DNA of 64,000 bases from JAJRXR01 sp041987545 (GTDB taxonomy: Bacteria > Planctomycetota > Phycisphaerae > Phycisphaerales > UBA1924): the NCBI GenBank assembly GCA_041987545.1, contig JBHIWH010000005.1, positions 1 through 64,000 of the forward strand. Reading direction: 5' to 3'. Below the pieces are notes generated by a model, which saw nothing but the letters and a program-made list of their open reading frames with translations, did not search any database and was not told the origin of the DNA. The position numbers and the translations under genes were made by a program. This document shows, one piece after another, positions 16,916-27,300 of the stretch; the stretch's first letter is position 1, and the number at the start of each line of letters is the position of its first letter.

Positions 16916-18079
16916 CTACTCGCGGCCAAGCAGGAGCTCTACGCGGGCTCCGTCACGCTCGATGATGAGCTCAAGGGGCGAATCGTCGAGCATGCGGAAC
17001 ATGTCCTCGCGATTCACGGATTCAAACAATGTGCCATTCATGCTCACGATGCGGTCGGTCCCGCGGAGCCCCGCAAGCTCAGCGATCGAGTCCTCCAGCA
17101 CCCCGCCGAACCGCCACGGCCCCCGCCCGCCCCAGGCGAGCGAGATCCCGTAGCTGGTCATGGGGTCAGGCCGATCCACGCGGAGGCGCGAGTTCTTCTG
17201 GTCGAACGTGAGAGAGAGACTGGCGATGAGTTTAGTTCCGATGACGGGCTTGAGAGACATATCGGAGATGACCGCCCGTGGATTGGGGTACTCGATCGCG
17301 CCGATCCGGACCGCACCATCGATGATGCCCGTGCGGATCTCGGCGCCGTTCTGACGCCCCAGCACACGCGGCTCTCTCGTGAAGGTCAGTCGCTCCGCCA
17401 CAGCAGATGACACGCCGATGGACGTCTGCGCCCCCGTATCGAGCAGCACCTGAACCTCGGCGTCGCCGATCGAGACCACTACTTCAGGCTGTTCGTTGTC
17501 TCCGACGATGTCTATGACGTGCTCACCGTCGGCGTGCGGGAGCTCGCCATGAGAAACCGACAGCATCCTGGCAGGGTAGTTGATGGTGAGCAGATATTCG
17601 TTGAAGAGGTGGTATCCCAGAATCCCATCGAACGGGCGGAGGCCGGGGCCGACGAGCTCGCTGTAGTCTCGGCTCGACATCTCGACGTCCGTGAACCGAA
17701 GATTTCCGATGACGAGTGATTCGACACGGTGAACGGTCATGTCGTGCGTCTCGCCGAATAGACCAACGCCGGGACGCTCCCCAACGACTGGCAGCTCAAG
17801 CCTCTCCGCCAGCGCGCGATCGACTCGTCCGGCGCCCTGGGCGCCGGTGTCAAGGAGGAACCTGAAAGGGCCGCGCCCATTGATCATGACGTTGTCGACA
17901 AGAATGGCATCTCCCCAGCGATAGAACCGCTGCTCCAGGCGATCCCCGGCGAGCAACGTGCGCTGGTACCCCCGCCTCGCACTCGGCCACTCCTGAGCGG
18001 GCGCGAGTGACGCGCCCAGCGTGCACAGAATCGCTGCGATGACAGGTATGGTTGCCCTTGTCTGCTGTCGGTTTGTCAT
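16916..18079 (-). CDS. Exported double-domain retropepsin-like aspartyl protease with PDZ domain
   Basis: A 387-residue protein. The signal peptide 'IPVIAAILCTLGASLAPAQ' follows the ATG at 18079; a frame extending to 18451 runs into the downstream end of another gene and is rejected. Two pepsin-like half-domains each carry the motif hydrophobic-Leu-Asp-Thr-Gly: 'FLLDTGAQG' (Asp77) and 'VLLDTGAQTSIG' (Asp214), with 'FDGILGYHLF' as the flap-following segment. A PDZ-like domain (about 306-385, 'GGVLEDSIAELAGLRGTDRIVSMNG') ends the protein. Having two DTG motifs on one chain suggests an internal dimer rather than a homodimer. Substrate unknown. It lies downstream of, and in the same direction as, the metalloprotease-dockerin gene, 197 bases apart. 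Confidence 0.82.
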   Translation of the reverse strand: MTNRQQTRATIPVIAAILCTLGASLAPAQEWPSARRGYQRTLLAGDRLEQRFYRWGDAILVDNVMINGRGPFRFLLDTGAQGAGRVDRALAERLELPVVGERPGVGLFGETHDMTVHRVESLVIGNLRFTDVEMSSRDYSELVGPGLRPFDGILGYHLFNEYLLTINYPARMLSVSHGELPHADGEHVIDIVGDNEQPEVVVSIGDAEVQVLLDTGAQTSIGVSSAVAERLTFTREPRVLGRQNGAEIRTGIIDGAVRIGAIEYPNPRAVISDMSLKPVIGTKLIASLSLTFDQKNSRLRVDRPDPMTSYGISLAWGGRGPWRFGGVLEDSIAELAGLRGTDRIVSMNGTLFESVNREDMFRMLDDSPLELIIERDGARVELLLGRE

Positions 18080-18276
18080 GGTGCTGAGAACTCCGTAGAT
18101 CGCTCGTTGCAGATGCGCCGCTGAGTCTCGGTGTGGCACAATCGGCCTGATGCGATCGAGCTTCATCTGATGTTGACTCGGATCCCTTGTGGCGGGTCGC
18201 TCGCCGTTTGGCGAGGGGCGGAGTCCGCGCTTGCCTTTCGCGATCAATCCGGAGGAGGGGCTTGCTCGGGCGACGC

Positions 18277-20343
18277 TCAGGGGCAGCCGGCACCGAAGGC
18301 CGTAAGAAAGCCGACGACATCGGAGAAGTCGTACACACCGATGGGCTCGGCGAGGTCGGCGGGCGTGTCCATCGCGCCGAACGCGGTCAGAAACGCGAGC
18401 ACGTCGGTGAAATCCAGCACGCCGGGGGGCGCCGCGAGGTCTGCGATGCAAGTCTCCGCCCGGATGAACACGAGGCCGGCGGGCAGGAGGGGGCCGTCCG
18501 GACCGGCTTCGACGGCGTCATCGATGTACTCGCCCGTGCTCCCGCTGTACCGCTTCACAGAGTTCGTGTTGCGCGACGCGACGTACAGGTTCCCATCGGG
18601 CCCGAACCGGAGTGAGTGTGGGTTCTGCAGCCCGCCCGAACCCGGCGCGACGAAGACGTCCTCGAACTCGCCCGTCAGCGCATCGAACTTGAGCACCGAC
18701 GCGTTCGTGGCGCTCGACACGTAAAGGAAGTCCCCGTGGAACACGAGCCCTTGTCCCGCACGGAGTCCGCCGGCCCGAGGATCAATGAACGACCCGAGCA
18801 ACTCGCCCGAGAGCCCTCCCACGCGCTGTATCGTGTCACCCAGGGCTCCGTTGCCCACGACGTAGATGTTCCCGTCGGGGCCGAACTCCATGTACTTGGG
18901 TGAGCTCATGCCCACGGATCCGAGGTCGGCGAACTCGCCGAGAAACTCACCGGTCTGATCGTCGTAGGCGCGGATCTTGGCCGTCGGGTTGTCGAGCGTC
19001 AGCAGGCGTCCGTCGCTGGTGAAGAGCACATCGACGAGCGCCGAGGCGCCCTCGAGCATACTCCCGATGAAGTTGTCGTGTGTGCGACCGGTCTTCGGGT
19101 CCAAGCGGGTGACGAGAGTGAGGCGGGGCACATAGATCAGCCCGTCCGGCCCGTACCGCGCCTGATGTGTCCAGGTGTACCCGTTCCAGATCGTGCCTCG
19201 GTAGTCGCCGGTCTGCGTGTTGTAGTAGCGGGGCTGGTTGTCGGTGTCACCCGTGTAGCCGGTCACGAGCAGATCACCCGGCTCGGGGAAGGTCTGACAC
19301 GAGTCGGGCGTCATGTCCTGGTTGACGTCGGCGACCAGCCCGCCGAGGATCGCCTCGATATCGTCGATGCCGTCCGAGTCGCAATCGACGATGAACCCGG
19401 GGCGATCCGGGCCGATCATGTCCGCCTGGAGCGTCATGAGCGTCTCGACCATCTTGTCGATCTGGTCGGGCAGCCACTCGCTGCGGAGGATATTGCCGGG
19501 TTGCCACCGGGCCTCCATGTAGTTCTTGGTGTGTGGCGCGTACGGGGCGTCGTCGATGCAAGGGCCGAGGTCGTTCGCGAAGTACACACCGGTGGCGGTC
19601 GTGTTGGCGCTGTAGACCCCGGGCGAGGCGGGTGTTCCCACGAGGCGATCCCCCCGGATCGCCGCGTTCCGCCCGTCGGCACACTCGACTCCGAACCTTG
19701 TCTCGTACGGGTGGTAGAGACCGAACATGTGCCCGGTGTCATGCGTCGAGGTCACCATGAGCCGGGGGACGCCGATGGTGGTCTGCTGGAGTGCGAGCCC
19801 ACGGGGGTTGGCCCCGGACGTCGTGCTCTCGAAATCGCCGCTGAAGAGCAGCGGCGCGAAGAAGAAGTTGTACACGCCGGGCGCCTCGTACGCCCGCATC
19901 ATCTCGTAGATCTCGGCAAGATCGGCGAGATCGGTGAAGTACTCGTCGTTGTCGATGTAGACCATCCCCGGCTCGCGGACGAACACGAAGGGCGTGCCGC
20001 GGAAGCCGTAGTTCAGGTCTTGCATCCAGGCATCGATGCGACTCTCGTCGAACGTGCTCTCGCCCAGGGACGAACGGACGAGGTGAAACCGGCAGACGAT
20101 CCGGTAAGGGGGCTTGGTGGGCGAACGGGGGGCGTCATCCTCCCTGGCTTGCATGACGTACGGGATCCCCGTGTGCACGCAACCCGATGCGGAGTCGTGG
20201 AAGACCGGGCGGTCTGGGAGCGAAGGCGACGACTCGGCAGAGCTCGGAGTCGCGAAGCCGGGTCGCTCCGGCTCAGGCGGGGCATTCGCCACCGCTTGAG
20301 GCACGAAGATCGAGGTGACAAGGGTGGCAACTATACGCGTCAT
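18277..20343 (-). CDS. Exported M43-like metalloprotease/beta-propeller/dockerin protein with altered active site
   Basis: A 688-residue protein. The ATG at 20343 precedes the signal peptide 'IVATLVTSIFVPQAVANA'. Residues about 75-330 resemble pappalysin-type (M43) metalloproteases: 'HDTGHMFGLYH' at 201-211 keeps the three zinc-binding His residues but has Asp202 where the catalytic Glu of HExxH belongs. A spacer 'DCDSDGIDDIEAILGG' leads to NHL-type propeller repeats (about 375-630, for example 'FGPDGNLYVASRNTNSVKRY'). Two dockerin-like repeats end the chain ('ADLAAPPGVLDFTDVLAFL', 'ADLAEPIGVYDFSDVVGFL', GCP). Activity is uncertain because of the Glu-to-Asp change. It is divergent from the AraC gene at 20725. 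Confidence 0.8.
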   Translation of the reverse strand: MTRIVATLVTSIFVPQAVANAPPEPERPGFATPSSAESSPSLPDRPVFHDSASGCVHTGIPYVMQAREDDAPRSPTKPPYRIVCRFHLVRSSLGESTFDESRIDAWMQDLNYGFRGTPFVFVREPGMVYIDNDEYFTDLADLAEIYEMMRAYEAPGVYNFFFAPLLFSGDFESTTSGANPRGLALQQTTIGVPRLMVTSTHDTGHMFGLYHPYETRFGVECADGRNAAIRGDRLVGTPASPGVYSANTTATGVYFANDLGPCIDDAPYAPHTKNYMEARWQPGNILRSEWLPDQIDKMVETLMTLQADMIGPDRPGFIVDCDSDGIDDIEAILGGLVADVNQDMTPDSCQTFPEPGDLLVTGYTGDTDNQPRYYNTQTGDYRGTIWNGYTWTHQARYGPDGLIYVPRLTLVTRLDPKTGRTHDNFIGSMLEGASALVDVLFTSDGRLLTLDNPTAKIRAYDDQTGEFLGEFADLGSVGMSSPKYMEFGPDGNIYVVGNGALGDTIQRVGGLSGELLGSFIDPRAGGLRAGQGLVFHGDFLYVSSATNASVLKFDALTGEFEDVFVAPGSGGLQNPHSLRFGPDGNLYVASRNTNSVKRYSGSTGEYIDDAVEAGPDGPLLPAGLVFIRAETCIADLAAPPGVLDFTDVLAFLTAFGAMDTPADLAEPIGVYDFSDVVGFLTAFGAGCP

Positions 20344-20392
20344 GCTCTGGGATCCTCGGGGTCGCACGCGACACGGTGTGCTATCTGTGTGA

Positions 20393-20478
20393 GAGACTTC
20401 TGCACGCGAAGTCTCCGCAACTGCGTCTCGTGCATGACCTGGGTACGCCTGGCGTCTTTGCGGAGTTGCTCATGCACG
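20393..20478. promoter_or_regulatory. Two inverted repeats between divergent genes; candidate operator or RNA structure
   Basis: GAGACTT and AAGTCTC (20393-20399, 20409-20415) form a 7-bp inverted repeat. A perfect 10-bp inverted repeat follows (TCGTGCATGA 20428-20437 with TCATGCACGA 20470-20479), accompanied by GCAACT (20417-20422) and AGTTGC (20464-20469). The second set is crossed rather than nested. The 381-base region between the starts at 20343 and 20725 must hold both promoters, so these palindromes are the best visible candidates for regulator binding. No gene is seen in the region. Confidence 0.4.
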
Positions 20479-20724
20479 ATCTTGAGCTGAGAACAGATTG
20501 GATTCTGGACACAGGCACGGATTCAGGGCGCCCCCCCGCCGGGGCGTAGACGTGGCACGGGATAGCAACCGCCCGCCGACTATCTCCGCCCGCTCCTGGG
20601 TCCGCCTCGGGATTGCGCCTGTCGGAACGCGCACGCTGCGAAACCACCCGCGACGCAACCCGTATCATTGTGGGGGCGCTCGGTGGGCGCCCCGGGCGGG
20701 GCCCGCCGGTGTAGGAGTCGGAGT

Positions 20725-21660
20725 ATGCAAGCGTGCGGGACCATGCAACGCGACCGCGGCGGGTCCGAGAACCCCTTCCCTCACTCGCGCGAGGGCACGG
20801 TGCTGTTCAGTTCACCGCGGGTGGAGATCCGCCGAGGCGGGATCACGCCCGCTGATCGCACGCGGTGGGGCAAGGAGCAATACCACGCATCGCCCCCATG
20901 CGTGAGCTTCCCGATGGTGCCGGTCCTGGTCGAGAAAGAAGGCATGTCGCCCTTCATCGGAGCCATGAATCGGGCCTCGCTCTTCAATCAGGGTCAGCAT
21001 TTCCGGGTCACGCGCGTCGCGTCGCCAACGACCTCGTCGTTCCGGCTGTACTTCGCACCCGATCTCATCGCCGAGTCACTCACGGGTCGCTCCGCGTGGA
21101 CCGGTGACAGCGCACGCCCGTTCGCCGTGGGTTCCACGATCATCGGGCACGAGACGTATCTGGAGCATCGCAAGCTCCAGGCGGGGTTGGGCACGAGCCC
21201 GGACCCCATGCAGATCGAGGAGCACGCCCTTCGTATCCTGGACATGATCTTCGCGCGCCTGAGCACGCCGGCGGCCCCACCCATGGGAAGCCCGCGGACG
21301 CGCCGAGCGCATGAGGACGCGGTGCGGGCCGCCGAGCAGTGCATGTCGATCCGGTACGCCGAGCGATTGACGCTGGCCACCATCGCGCGCAGCGCTTGCG
21401 TGGCGCCGACGCACCTGTGCCGTATCTACCGGGCCTGTACCGGCATCACGGTTCACGAGTACCTCACGCGCCACCGCCTTCGCCGCGGGGTCGATCTGCT
21501 TCTGACCACGCGGATGGACACCTCGGAGGTCGCCGCCCGGTGCGGGTTCTCGAGCCGATCGCATTTCTCGGACTCCCTGTCCCGGGTCACCGGCGCCCGC
21601 CCGGGCACGATCCGGAAGGACCCGCGCGCGATACGCACGATCATGGACGCTCGCGGCTGA
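20725..21660 (+). CDS. AraC-family transcriptional regulator
   Basis: A 311-residue regulator. The ATG at 20725 has AGGAG seven bases upstream. The N-terminal half (about 20-180) looks like a cupin-type sensing domain ('TSSFRLYFAPDLIAESL'). The C-terminal half has the paired AraC helix-turn-helices: 'LTLATIARSACVAPTHLCRIYRACTG' and 'DTSEVAARCGFSSRSHFSDSLSRVTG'. The inducer is unknown. The exported dockerin gene at 21733 begins 72 bases downstream on the same strand, so the two may be co-transcribed or the regulator may control it. A second AraC regulator beside an FG-GAP dockerin gene occurs at 54335. Confidence 0.88.
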   Translation: MQACGTMQRDRGGSENPFPHSREGTVLFSSPRVEIRRGGITPADRTRWGKEQYHASPPCVSFPMVPVLVEKEGMSPFIGAMNRASLFNQGQHFRVTRVASPTTSSFRLYFAPDLIAESLTGRSAWTGDSARPFAVGSTIIGHETYLEHRKLQAGLGTSPDPMQIEEHALRILDMIFARLSTPAAPPMGSPRTRRAHEDAVRAAEQCMSIRYAERLTLATIARSACVAPTHLCRIYRACTGITVHEYLTRHRLRRGVDLLLTTRMDTSEVAARCGFSSRSHFSDSLSRVTGARPGTIRKDPRAIRTIMDARG

Positions 21661-21732
21661 CTCTCGGCGTACATATCGCGTGTCGGCGCCCGGCATTGGT
21701 CCGGCGCCTGTGTACCCAACGGGAGTCCAAGA

Positions 21733-24051
21733 ATGCGTCTATACAGGACCAGTGCTGTCTTCTTTGCCGCCGCGGCCACCGCCGCGACCGCCCACGCCGC
21801 CGACCGCATGATCGCGACGGGCTGGTTCAGCAACGACGTGATGACGTGCCACGTGGGTGGCGCCTGCGAGAATCTTGTTCCCGCCGGGTCGGGCGGGCTC
21901 GGGCAGGCGCACTCGGTCACTGTCGGGCCCGATGGGCTTCTCTATGTCACCTCCATCGCGAGCAACGAGGTCTTGCGCTACAACGCAACGACCGGCGACT
22001 TCATTGACGTGTTCATCCCCGATGGGCTTGGCACGCTGCTCAACCCGACCAAGGTGGCCTTTGGGCCCGCGGACGGGCTGGTCTATGTCACGAGCTACGG
22101 GAATAACCGCGTGAAGGTGTACCACCCCGTCACGGGCGCGTACCTTGGAAACCGGGTGAATGCCTTGACCGCGGCGGGGCTGAACGGCCCGGAGTCCCTC
22201 ACGTTCGGTCCCGACGGGAACATCTACGTCGCCAGCCGTTTCACAGACTCCGTCAAGAAGTACCACGCCACCACGGGGGCGTTCCTGGGCGACTTCGTGA
22301 CGCCGGGCTTGGGTGGGCTCGCCGAGCCGTTCCACATGCACTTCAGCTCCGACGGCACACGCTTCTACGTCGGCTCGTCCACCGCCGACACGGTCATCGC
22401 GTACGACGGTGCGACCGGCTCGCTCATCGGGGAACTCATCGCCGACGACCCCCTCACGCCCGAGGACGAGACCGGCGGGCTCGACAACCCGCACGATGTC
22501 ACCATCGGGCCTGACGGACGGATGTATGTCACGTCGTTCGACTCCGACGAGGTCCTCGTCTACGACCCCGGCACCGGAGACTTCATCGAGTCCATCGGCG
22601 GGCTCGACGGGCCCCAGGAGGTCGTGTTCATCGAGAGCACGTTCGTCGAAGATGACGTGGTGGTGATCCACACGTTCACGGGTGAATCCTCTGGCGATCA
22701 GTTCGGGTGGGTGTCGAACAAGATTGGTGACCTGGACGGCGACGGCGTCCAGGACCTGCTCATCACCGCCCCGACCAACGACGCGGGCGGCAACAACGCC
22801 GGGCGGGTGTACGCGTACTCGTCCAACCCCGCGAGCAACCCCGGTGTGCCGCTGCTGACGCTGACAGGAACGACACCCAACGCGCAGTTTGGGTACGTCA
22901 TCGGCGATGCGGGCGATCTGGACGACGACATGATCCCTGATATCCAGGTCGGGGCCCCGCTCGCGGGCAACGGGGCCGTCTATCTGCACTCTGGGTCCGA
23001 CGGATCACTGATCGACCAGATCACGGGCGCGGCGCCGGGCGATCGGTTCGGGCTGGCGGTCTGCCCGGCGCTGGACTACGACGGCGACGGGAAACAGGAG
23101 ATCCTGGTCGGAGCGCCGCTGGCCGACCCGCGCGGCATGATCAACGCGGGCGAGGTGTACGTCTACGACGGCGACACGCGTAACCTGCTGTTCACGATCC
23201 CGGGCGGAGCGGCGGGCGAGAGCTTCGGTTCGAGCGTCGCGCCGATCGCGGACCAGAACGGCGACGGTGTGCCCGATATTCTCGTCGGCGCGCCCGGGGC
23301 GGGGACGGGGTTCCGCGGGCGGATGTACCTGTACTCCGGGGCCGACCAGCAACGCCTGTGCTTCGCAGAGCCCGGCCCCGGGGGCGTTGCTCTGGGCAGC
23401 GGGTTTATCTCCTCGCCCGGCGACGTCAACAACGACGGCAAGGCGGACATCTATGTGACCGACTTCGGGTCCAACAATGGTAGAGGACGGCTGTACGTCT
23501 ACCAGTACGACGGCGCGACCTGCAGCCTCCTGTTCCAGGTCACCGGCGCCCCGGGCGACGGGCTGGGCATCGGGAATGGGACGGCGGGCGACGTCAACTT
23601 CGACGGGCACGCCGACATCCTCTCGGGGGCGTGGATCTCCAACGCCGGCGCGCCGTTGGCGGGCAAGGCGTACATCTTCTCGGGCGCGGACCACTCCGTG
23701 TTCCGCACGATCACAAGCACGGTCGCGGGCGAGGCGTTCGGCTTCGATGCGCACACGATGTGTGATGTAACGGGCGACGGCGTGGACGACATGCTGATCA
23801 CCGCGGCGAACAACACAATCCTCGGTCCCTTCACCGGGCGGGCCTACCTGATCGAGGGGCGTCGAGCCGGTCCTCCCTGCCCCGCCGACCTCGCGCTCCC
23901 GCTGGGAATGCTCGATTTCTCCGATATCATCGCGTTCCTGACCGCGTTCGGGGCGATGCAGGCGCCGGCCGACCTCGCCGAACCTCTCGGGGTGTTCGAC
24001 TTCTCCGACGTGCTCGCGTTCTTGACGGCGTTCGCGGCGGGGTGCCCCTGA
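21733..24051 (+). CDS. Exported NHL/FG-GAP beta-propeller protein with dockerin-like tail
   Basis: A 772-residue exported protein. The signal peptide 'TSAVFFAAAATAATAHAAD' comes first. Residues about 40-300 contain NHL-type repeats ('FGPDGNIYVASRFTDSVKKY', 'IGPDGRMYVTSFDSDEVLVY'). Residues about 310-710 contain FG-GAP/integrin-like repeats with Ca-binding Asp-rich loops ('GDLDGDGVQDLLITAPTND', 'LDYDGDGKQEILVGAPLAD', 'ADQNGDGVPDILVGAP'). Two dockerin-like repeats ending in GCP close the chain ('ADLALPLGMLDFSDIIAFL', 'ADLAEPLGVFDFSDVLAFL'). The NHL part resembles the propeller of the divergent metalloprotease at 18277, suggesting domain sharing. A surface or matrix role is inferred. Confidence 0.82.
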   Translation: MRLYRTSAVFFAAAATAATAHAADRMIATGWFSNDVMTCHVGGACENLVPAGSGGLGQAHSVTVGPDGLLYVTSIASNEVLRYNATTGDFIDVFIPDGLGTLLNPTKVAFGPADGLVYVTSYGNNRVKVYHPVTGAYLGNRVNALTAAGLNGPESLTFGPDGNIYVASRFTDSVKKYHATTGAFLGDFVTPGLGGLAEPFHMHFSSDGTRFYVGSSTADTVIAYDGATGSLIGELIADDPLTPEDETGGLDNPHDVTIGPDGRMYVTSFDSDEVLVYDPGTGDFIESIGGLDGPQEVVFIESTFVEDDVVVIHTFTGESSGDQFGWVSNKIGDLDGDGVQDLLITAPTNDAGGNNAGRVYAYSSNPASNPGVPLLTLTGTTPNAQFGYVIGDAGDLDDDMIPDIQVGAPLAGNGAVYLHSGSDGSLIDQITGAAPGDRFGLAVCPALDYDGDGKQEILVGAPLADPRGMINAGEVYVYDGDTRNLLFTIPGGAAGESFGSSVAPIADQNGDGVPDILVGAPGAGTGFRGRMYLYSGADQQRLCFAEPGPGGVALGSGFISSPGDVNNDGKADIYVTDFGSNNGRGRLYVYQYDGATCSLLFQVTGAPGDGLGIGNGTAGDVNFDGHADILSGAWISNAGAPLAGKAYIFSGADHSVFRTITSTVAGEAFGFDAHTMCDVTGDGVDDMLITAANNTILGPFTGRAYLIEGRRAGPPCPADLALPLGMLDFSDIIAFLTAFGAMQAPADLAEPLGVFDFSDVLAFLTAFAAGCP

Positions 24052-24254
24052 GCGTTCATGAAAGTGTGTGAGAGAGTCGGGTGATTGAACGACGAGGCGC
24101 GGGCGGGGGAGTGCCGGCACGTCCTTGTCGCGGCAGAGGGCGCGTTGCTTGTCGGCGGGGATGTCGTGGTGTCTGGGGGTGAAGCTCTCGAACTTCCCTC
24201 GTGGGCGCATCTCAACACGACCTCGCCGGCGTCTGGTCTGATCCCGAGTTCGGT

Positions 24255-24300
24255 GCTCGAGCACGGCCAGCTCATTGGGGCTGGCCGCTGTTGTGCGCGA
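24255..24300 (+). repeat. Hairpin-only copy of the dispersed repeat
   Basis: The stem CGGCCAG (24264-24270) with CTGGCCG (24281-24287) and the flanks (GAGCAC before, CTGTTGTGCGCG after) match the hairpin following tRNA-fMet; the loop is CTCATTGGGG instead of TCCTTTGGGG. The tRNA-derived part is not clearly recognisable upstream, where GATCCCGAGTTCGGTGCTCG could be a decayed form. It lies between the convergent dockerin gene and the RND efflux gene and could terminate both. Confidence 0.7.
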
Positions 24301-24324
24301 GCAGGCGTCCTCTGGGACCATCGC

Positions 24325-27300
24325 TCATCGCGCGCCCGACCTGGCGCGGCAGAGACTCACGAGGTCCTCGTTCATGAGGTAGAGGCAGGGCACGAGCAGG
24401 AGGACGACGCTGGTGGCGAAGACGATGCCGAAGCCGAGGGAGATTGCCATCGGGATGATGTACTGGGCTTGGAGGGAGTCCTCGAGGATGATCGGGGAGA
24501 GGCCGAGGAACGTGGTGGCGGTGGTGAGGAAGATGGGTCGGAAGCGGCGGCAGCCGGCCTTGAGGATGGCGGCGTGGGCGGACTGGTCGCCGCGGTTGCG
24601 GTTCGCGTAGTCGATCATGATCAGCGAGTCGTTGACGACGACGCCGGAGAGGGCGACGACACCCATCATGCTGATGAGGGAGAGGTCGTAGCCGAGGAGG
24701 ATGTGCCCGAGGACGGCGCCGACGACGCCGAAGGGGATGGCGATGAGGACGATGAGGGGCTGGATGTACTGGCGGAAGGCGACGGCGAGGAGCGCGTAGA
24801 CGACGAAGATGGCGAGGCCGAACCCGCCCCAGAGCGTGGCGGTCGCCTCGCGCAGTTCGGCGTCGCTGCCCTCGAAGGTCCAGGTGAGACCCGGGTAGTC
24901 GGCGCGGAGCTGAGGGAGGACCTCGGTCCTGAGGGCGGTGATGACCTGGCCGGTGGCGCGGGCGGGCTCGACGTCCATGGAGACGTTGACGACGCGGCGG
25001 CCGTCGCGGCGGCTGATGCTCGTGAAGGCCTCGCCCTGACGGACCTCGGCGACGTCGAGCAGGGGGACCTCGGCGCCGGAGGGGGTCTGCAGGACAAGGT
25101 CCTCGAGGTTGTGGATGTCTTCGCGCTCGGCCTCGGGGAGCTTGACGCGGACCTCGATCTCGTTGGTGCCCCTCAGGAGGCGGAGGGCGAGGGAGCCGTA
25201 GAACGCGCCGCGGATCTGCCCACCGACGTCCGCGGGCGTGAGCCCCAGCGCCCGCCCCTCGGGCAGGAGCGTGAAGTCGAGCTGGGTCTTTCCCTTGTTG
25301 TAGTTGTCGGTGACGTCGCGCGTGTTGGTGAACTGCTCGGACCGCACGACGAGGTCCTCGGCGGCCTTCTCGAGCACGTCGATGTCCGAGTGGCTGAGGT
25401 CGACGCTGATGGCCTGGCGGTGCCCGCCGGGCCCGCGTTCGGCCTCGAACGAGATCTGGTCCACGCCCGGCAGGTCGCCGATCGAATCGCGCCAGAGCTG
25501 GATGACCTGGGCGGCGGTCATGTCCCGCTCGTCCGGGGGCTTCATCACGATCTCGACATCGATGAAGTTCTGGCCGCGGACATTCGTCTTGACACCCTCG
25601 GCGACGCGGTGGAGCTCGTGCTCCTCGAACATGCGGAGGGTCTCGGTGGTGAGGGTCTGGGCGACGCTGGCGGCCTGGTCGGGCGTCGTGCCGACGGGGA
25701 GGCGGACGCCCGCCTCGATCTCGTCCGCGGAGACCTCGGGCATGAGGATCATGCCCATGTGGGCGCTGAGGCTGTAGCTGCCGGTGACGGCGAGGACGGC
25801 GAGGGCGGCGGTCGCGGTGACGTATCGGAAGCGGAGGGCCGCGTCGAGCACCGGGCGGTAGCAGCGGTCCACGACCCACTGGAATCCCCTGGAGAACATC
25901 TGCTGGCCCCGGTGGAGCGTCCCGCGGACGCCCTTGCGGCGGGGGTTGGCCCTGATGTGCGCGAGGTGCGCCGGCAGGATGAACAGGGCTTCGAGCAGGG
26001 AGACGAGCAGGACGATCACGACGACGATGGGGAGCGGGTACCAGAACTTGCCAACCTCGCCCGGGAGGAACATGAGGGGGATGAAGGCGACGACGTTGGT
26101 CAGGATGCTGAAGGTGACGGGCGTGGCCATCTCGCGCGTGCCGCGGATGGCGGCCCGGATCGGGTCGTCGCCCTCGAGGCGGTGCTCGTAGACGTTCTCG
26201 CCGACGACGACGGCGTCGTCGACGACGATCCCGAGCACGATCAGGAAGCCGAACAGGGAGATCATGTTGATGCTGATGCCGACGGCCGGCAGCACGAGGA
26301 TGCCGCCGATGAAGGAGATCGCCATCCCCATCATGACCCAGAACGCGAGGCGGAACTCGAGGAAGAGCGCCAGGATGGCGAGGACGATGACGACCGCGAG
26401 CAGGCCGTTCTTGACGACGAGCGTCAGTCGGCGGCGGAAGTCCTCGGCGTTGTTGTTGTCGATGCGCCACTCGACGCCGGGCGGGAACTGGGCCTCCGCG
26501 GCGCGCACGACCCGGGTCGCGGCCTCGGCGATCTCGATCGGGGACTGCGAGCCCACGCGGTACACCTCGAGCTCGACCGAGGGCTGCTGGTTGAACTGGG
26601 AGTGGAAGTTGTCCTCGGCGAAGCCGTCGCGGATCGAGGCGATGTCGCCCAGCGTGACGACGGCGCCCTGCTCGCTGGTGACGACCTCGATCTGGGCGAA
26701 CTGCTCGGCCCACTGCTTGCGGGCCTTGACGCGGAGGAGGATCTCACCGGCGCTGGTCTGGACCGCGCCGGCGGCGACGTCCTCGCTGGAGGACTCGATC
26801 AGGTCCGCGACGGCCGGGAGCGTGAGGCCGTACTCCCGGAGGCGGTCGCGCGGGATCTCGACGTGGGTGATGTAGTCGGGGACGCGGCCGAGCTCGACCT
26901 GGGTGATGGCGGGGTCGGCCAGGAGTTGGTCGCGGAGGCGCTCGGCGAGTTGGCGGAGGGTCCAGATGTCCACGGGCCCGTACAGGCCGACCGAGATGAC
27001 CTCGGTCCGCCGCGATTCCAGGCTGACCTCGGGCTGGTCGATGTCGTCGGGGAAGGTGCGGATGCGGTTGACGGCCTGGTCGACGTCCTGGAAGGCCTTC
27101 ATGCGGTCGGCGCCGGCGACGAGCTCGATGTTGACCGAGCCGCGGCCCTCGCGTGCCTCGGAGGTGATCTCGCGGATGCCCTCGACGCCGCGGATCGCCT
27201 CCTCGACCGGGCGGAGGATGCCCTGTTCGACCTCGGCCGGGGCGGCGCCGGGGTAGCCGACCCGCACCTCGACGATGTCGAGCTGGAACTGCGGGAAGAC

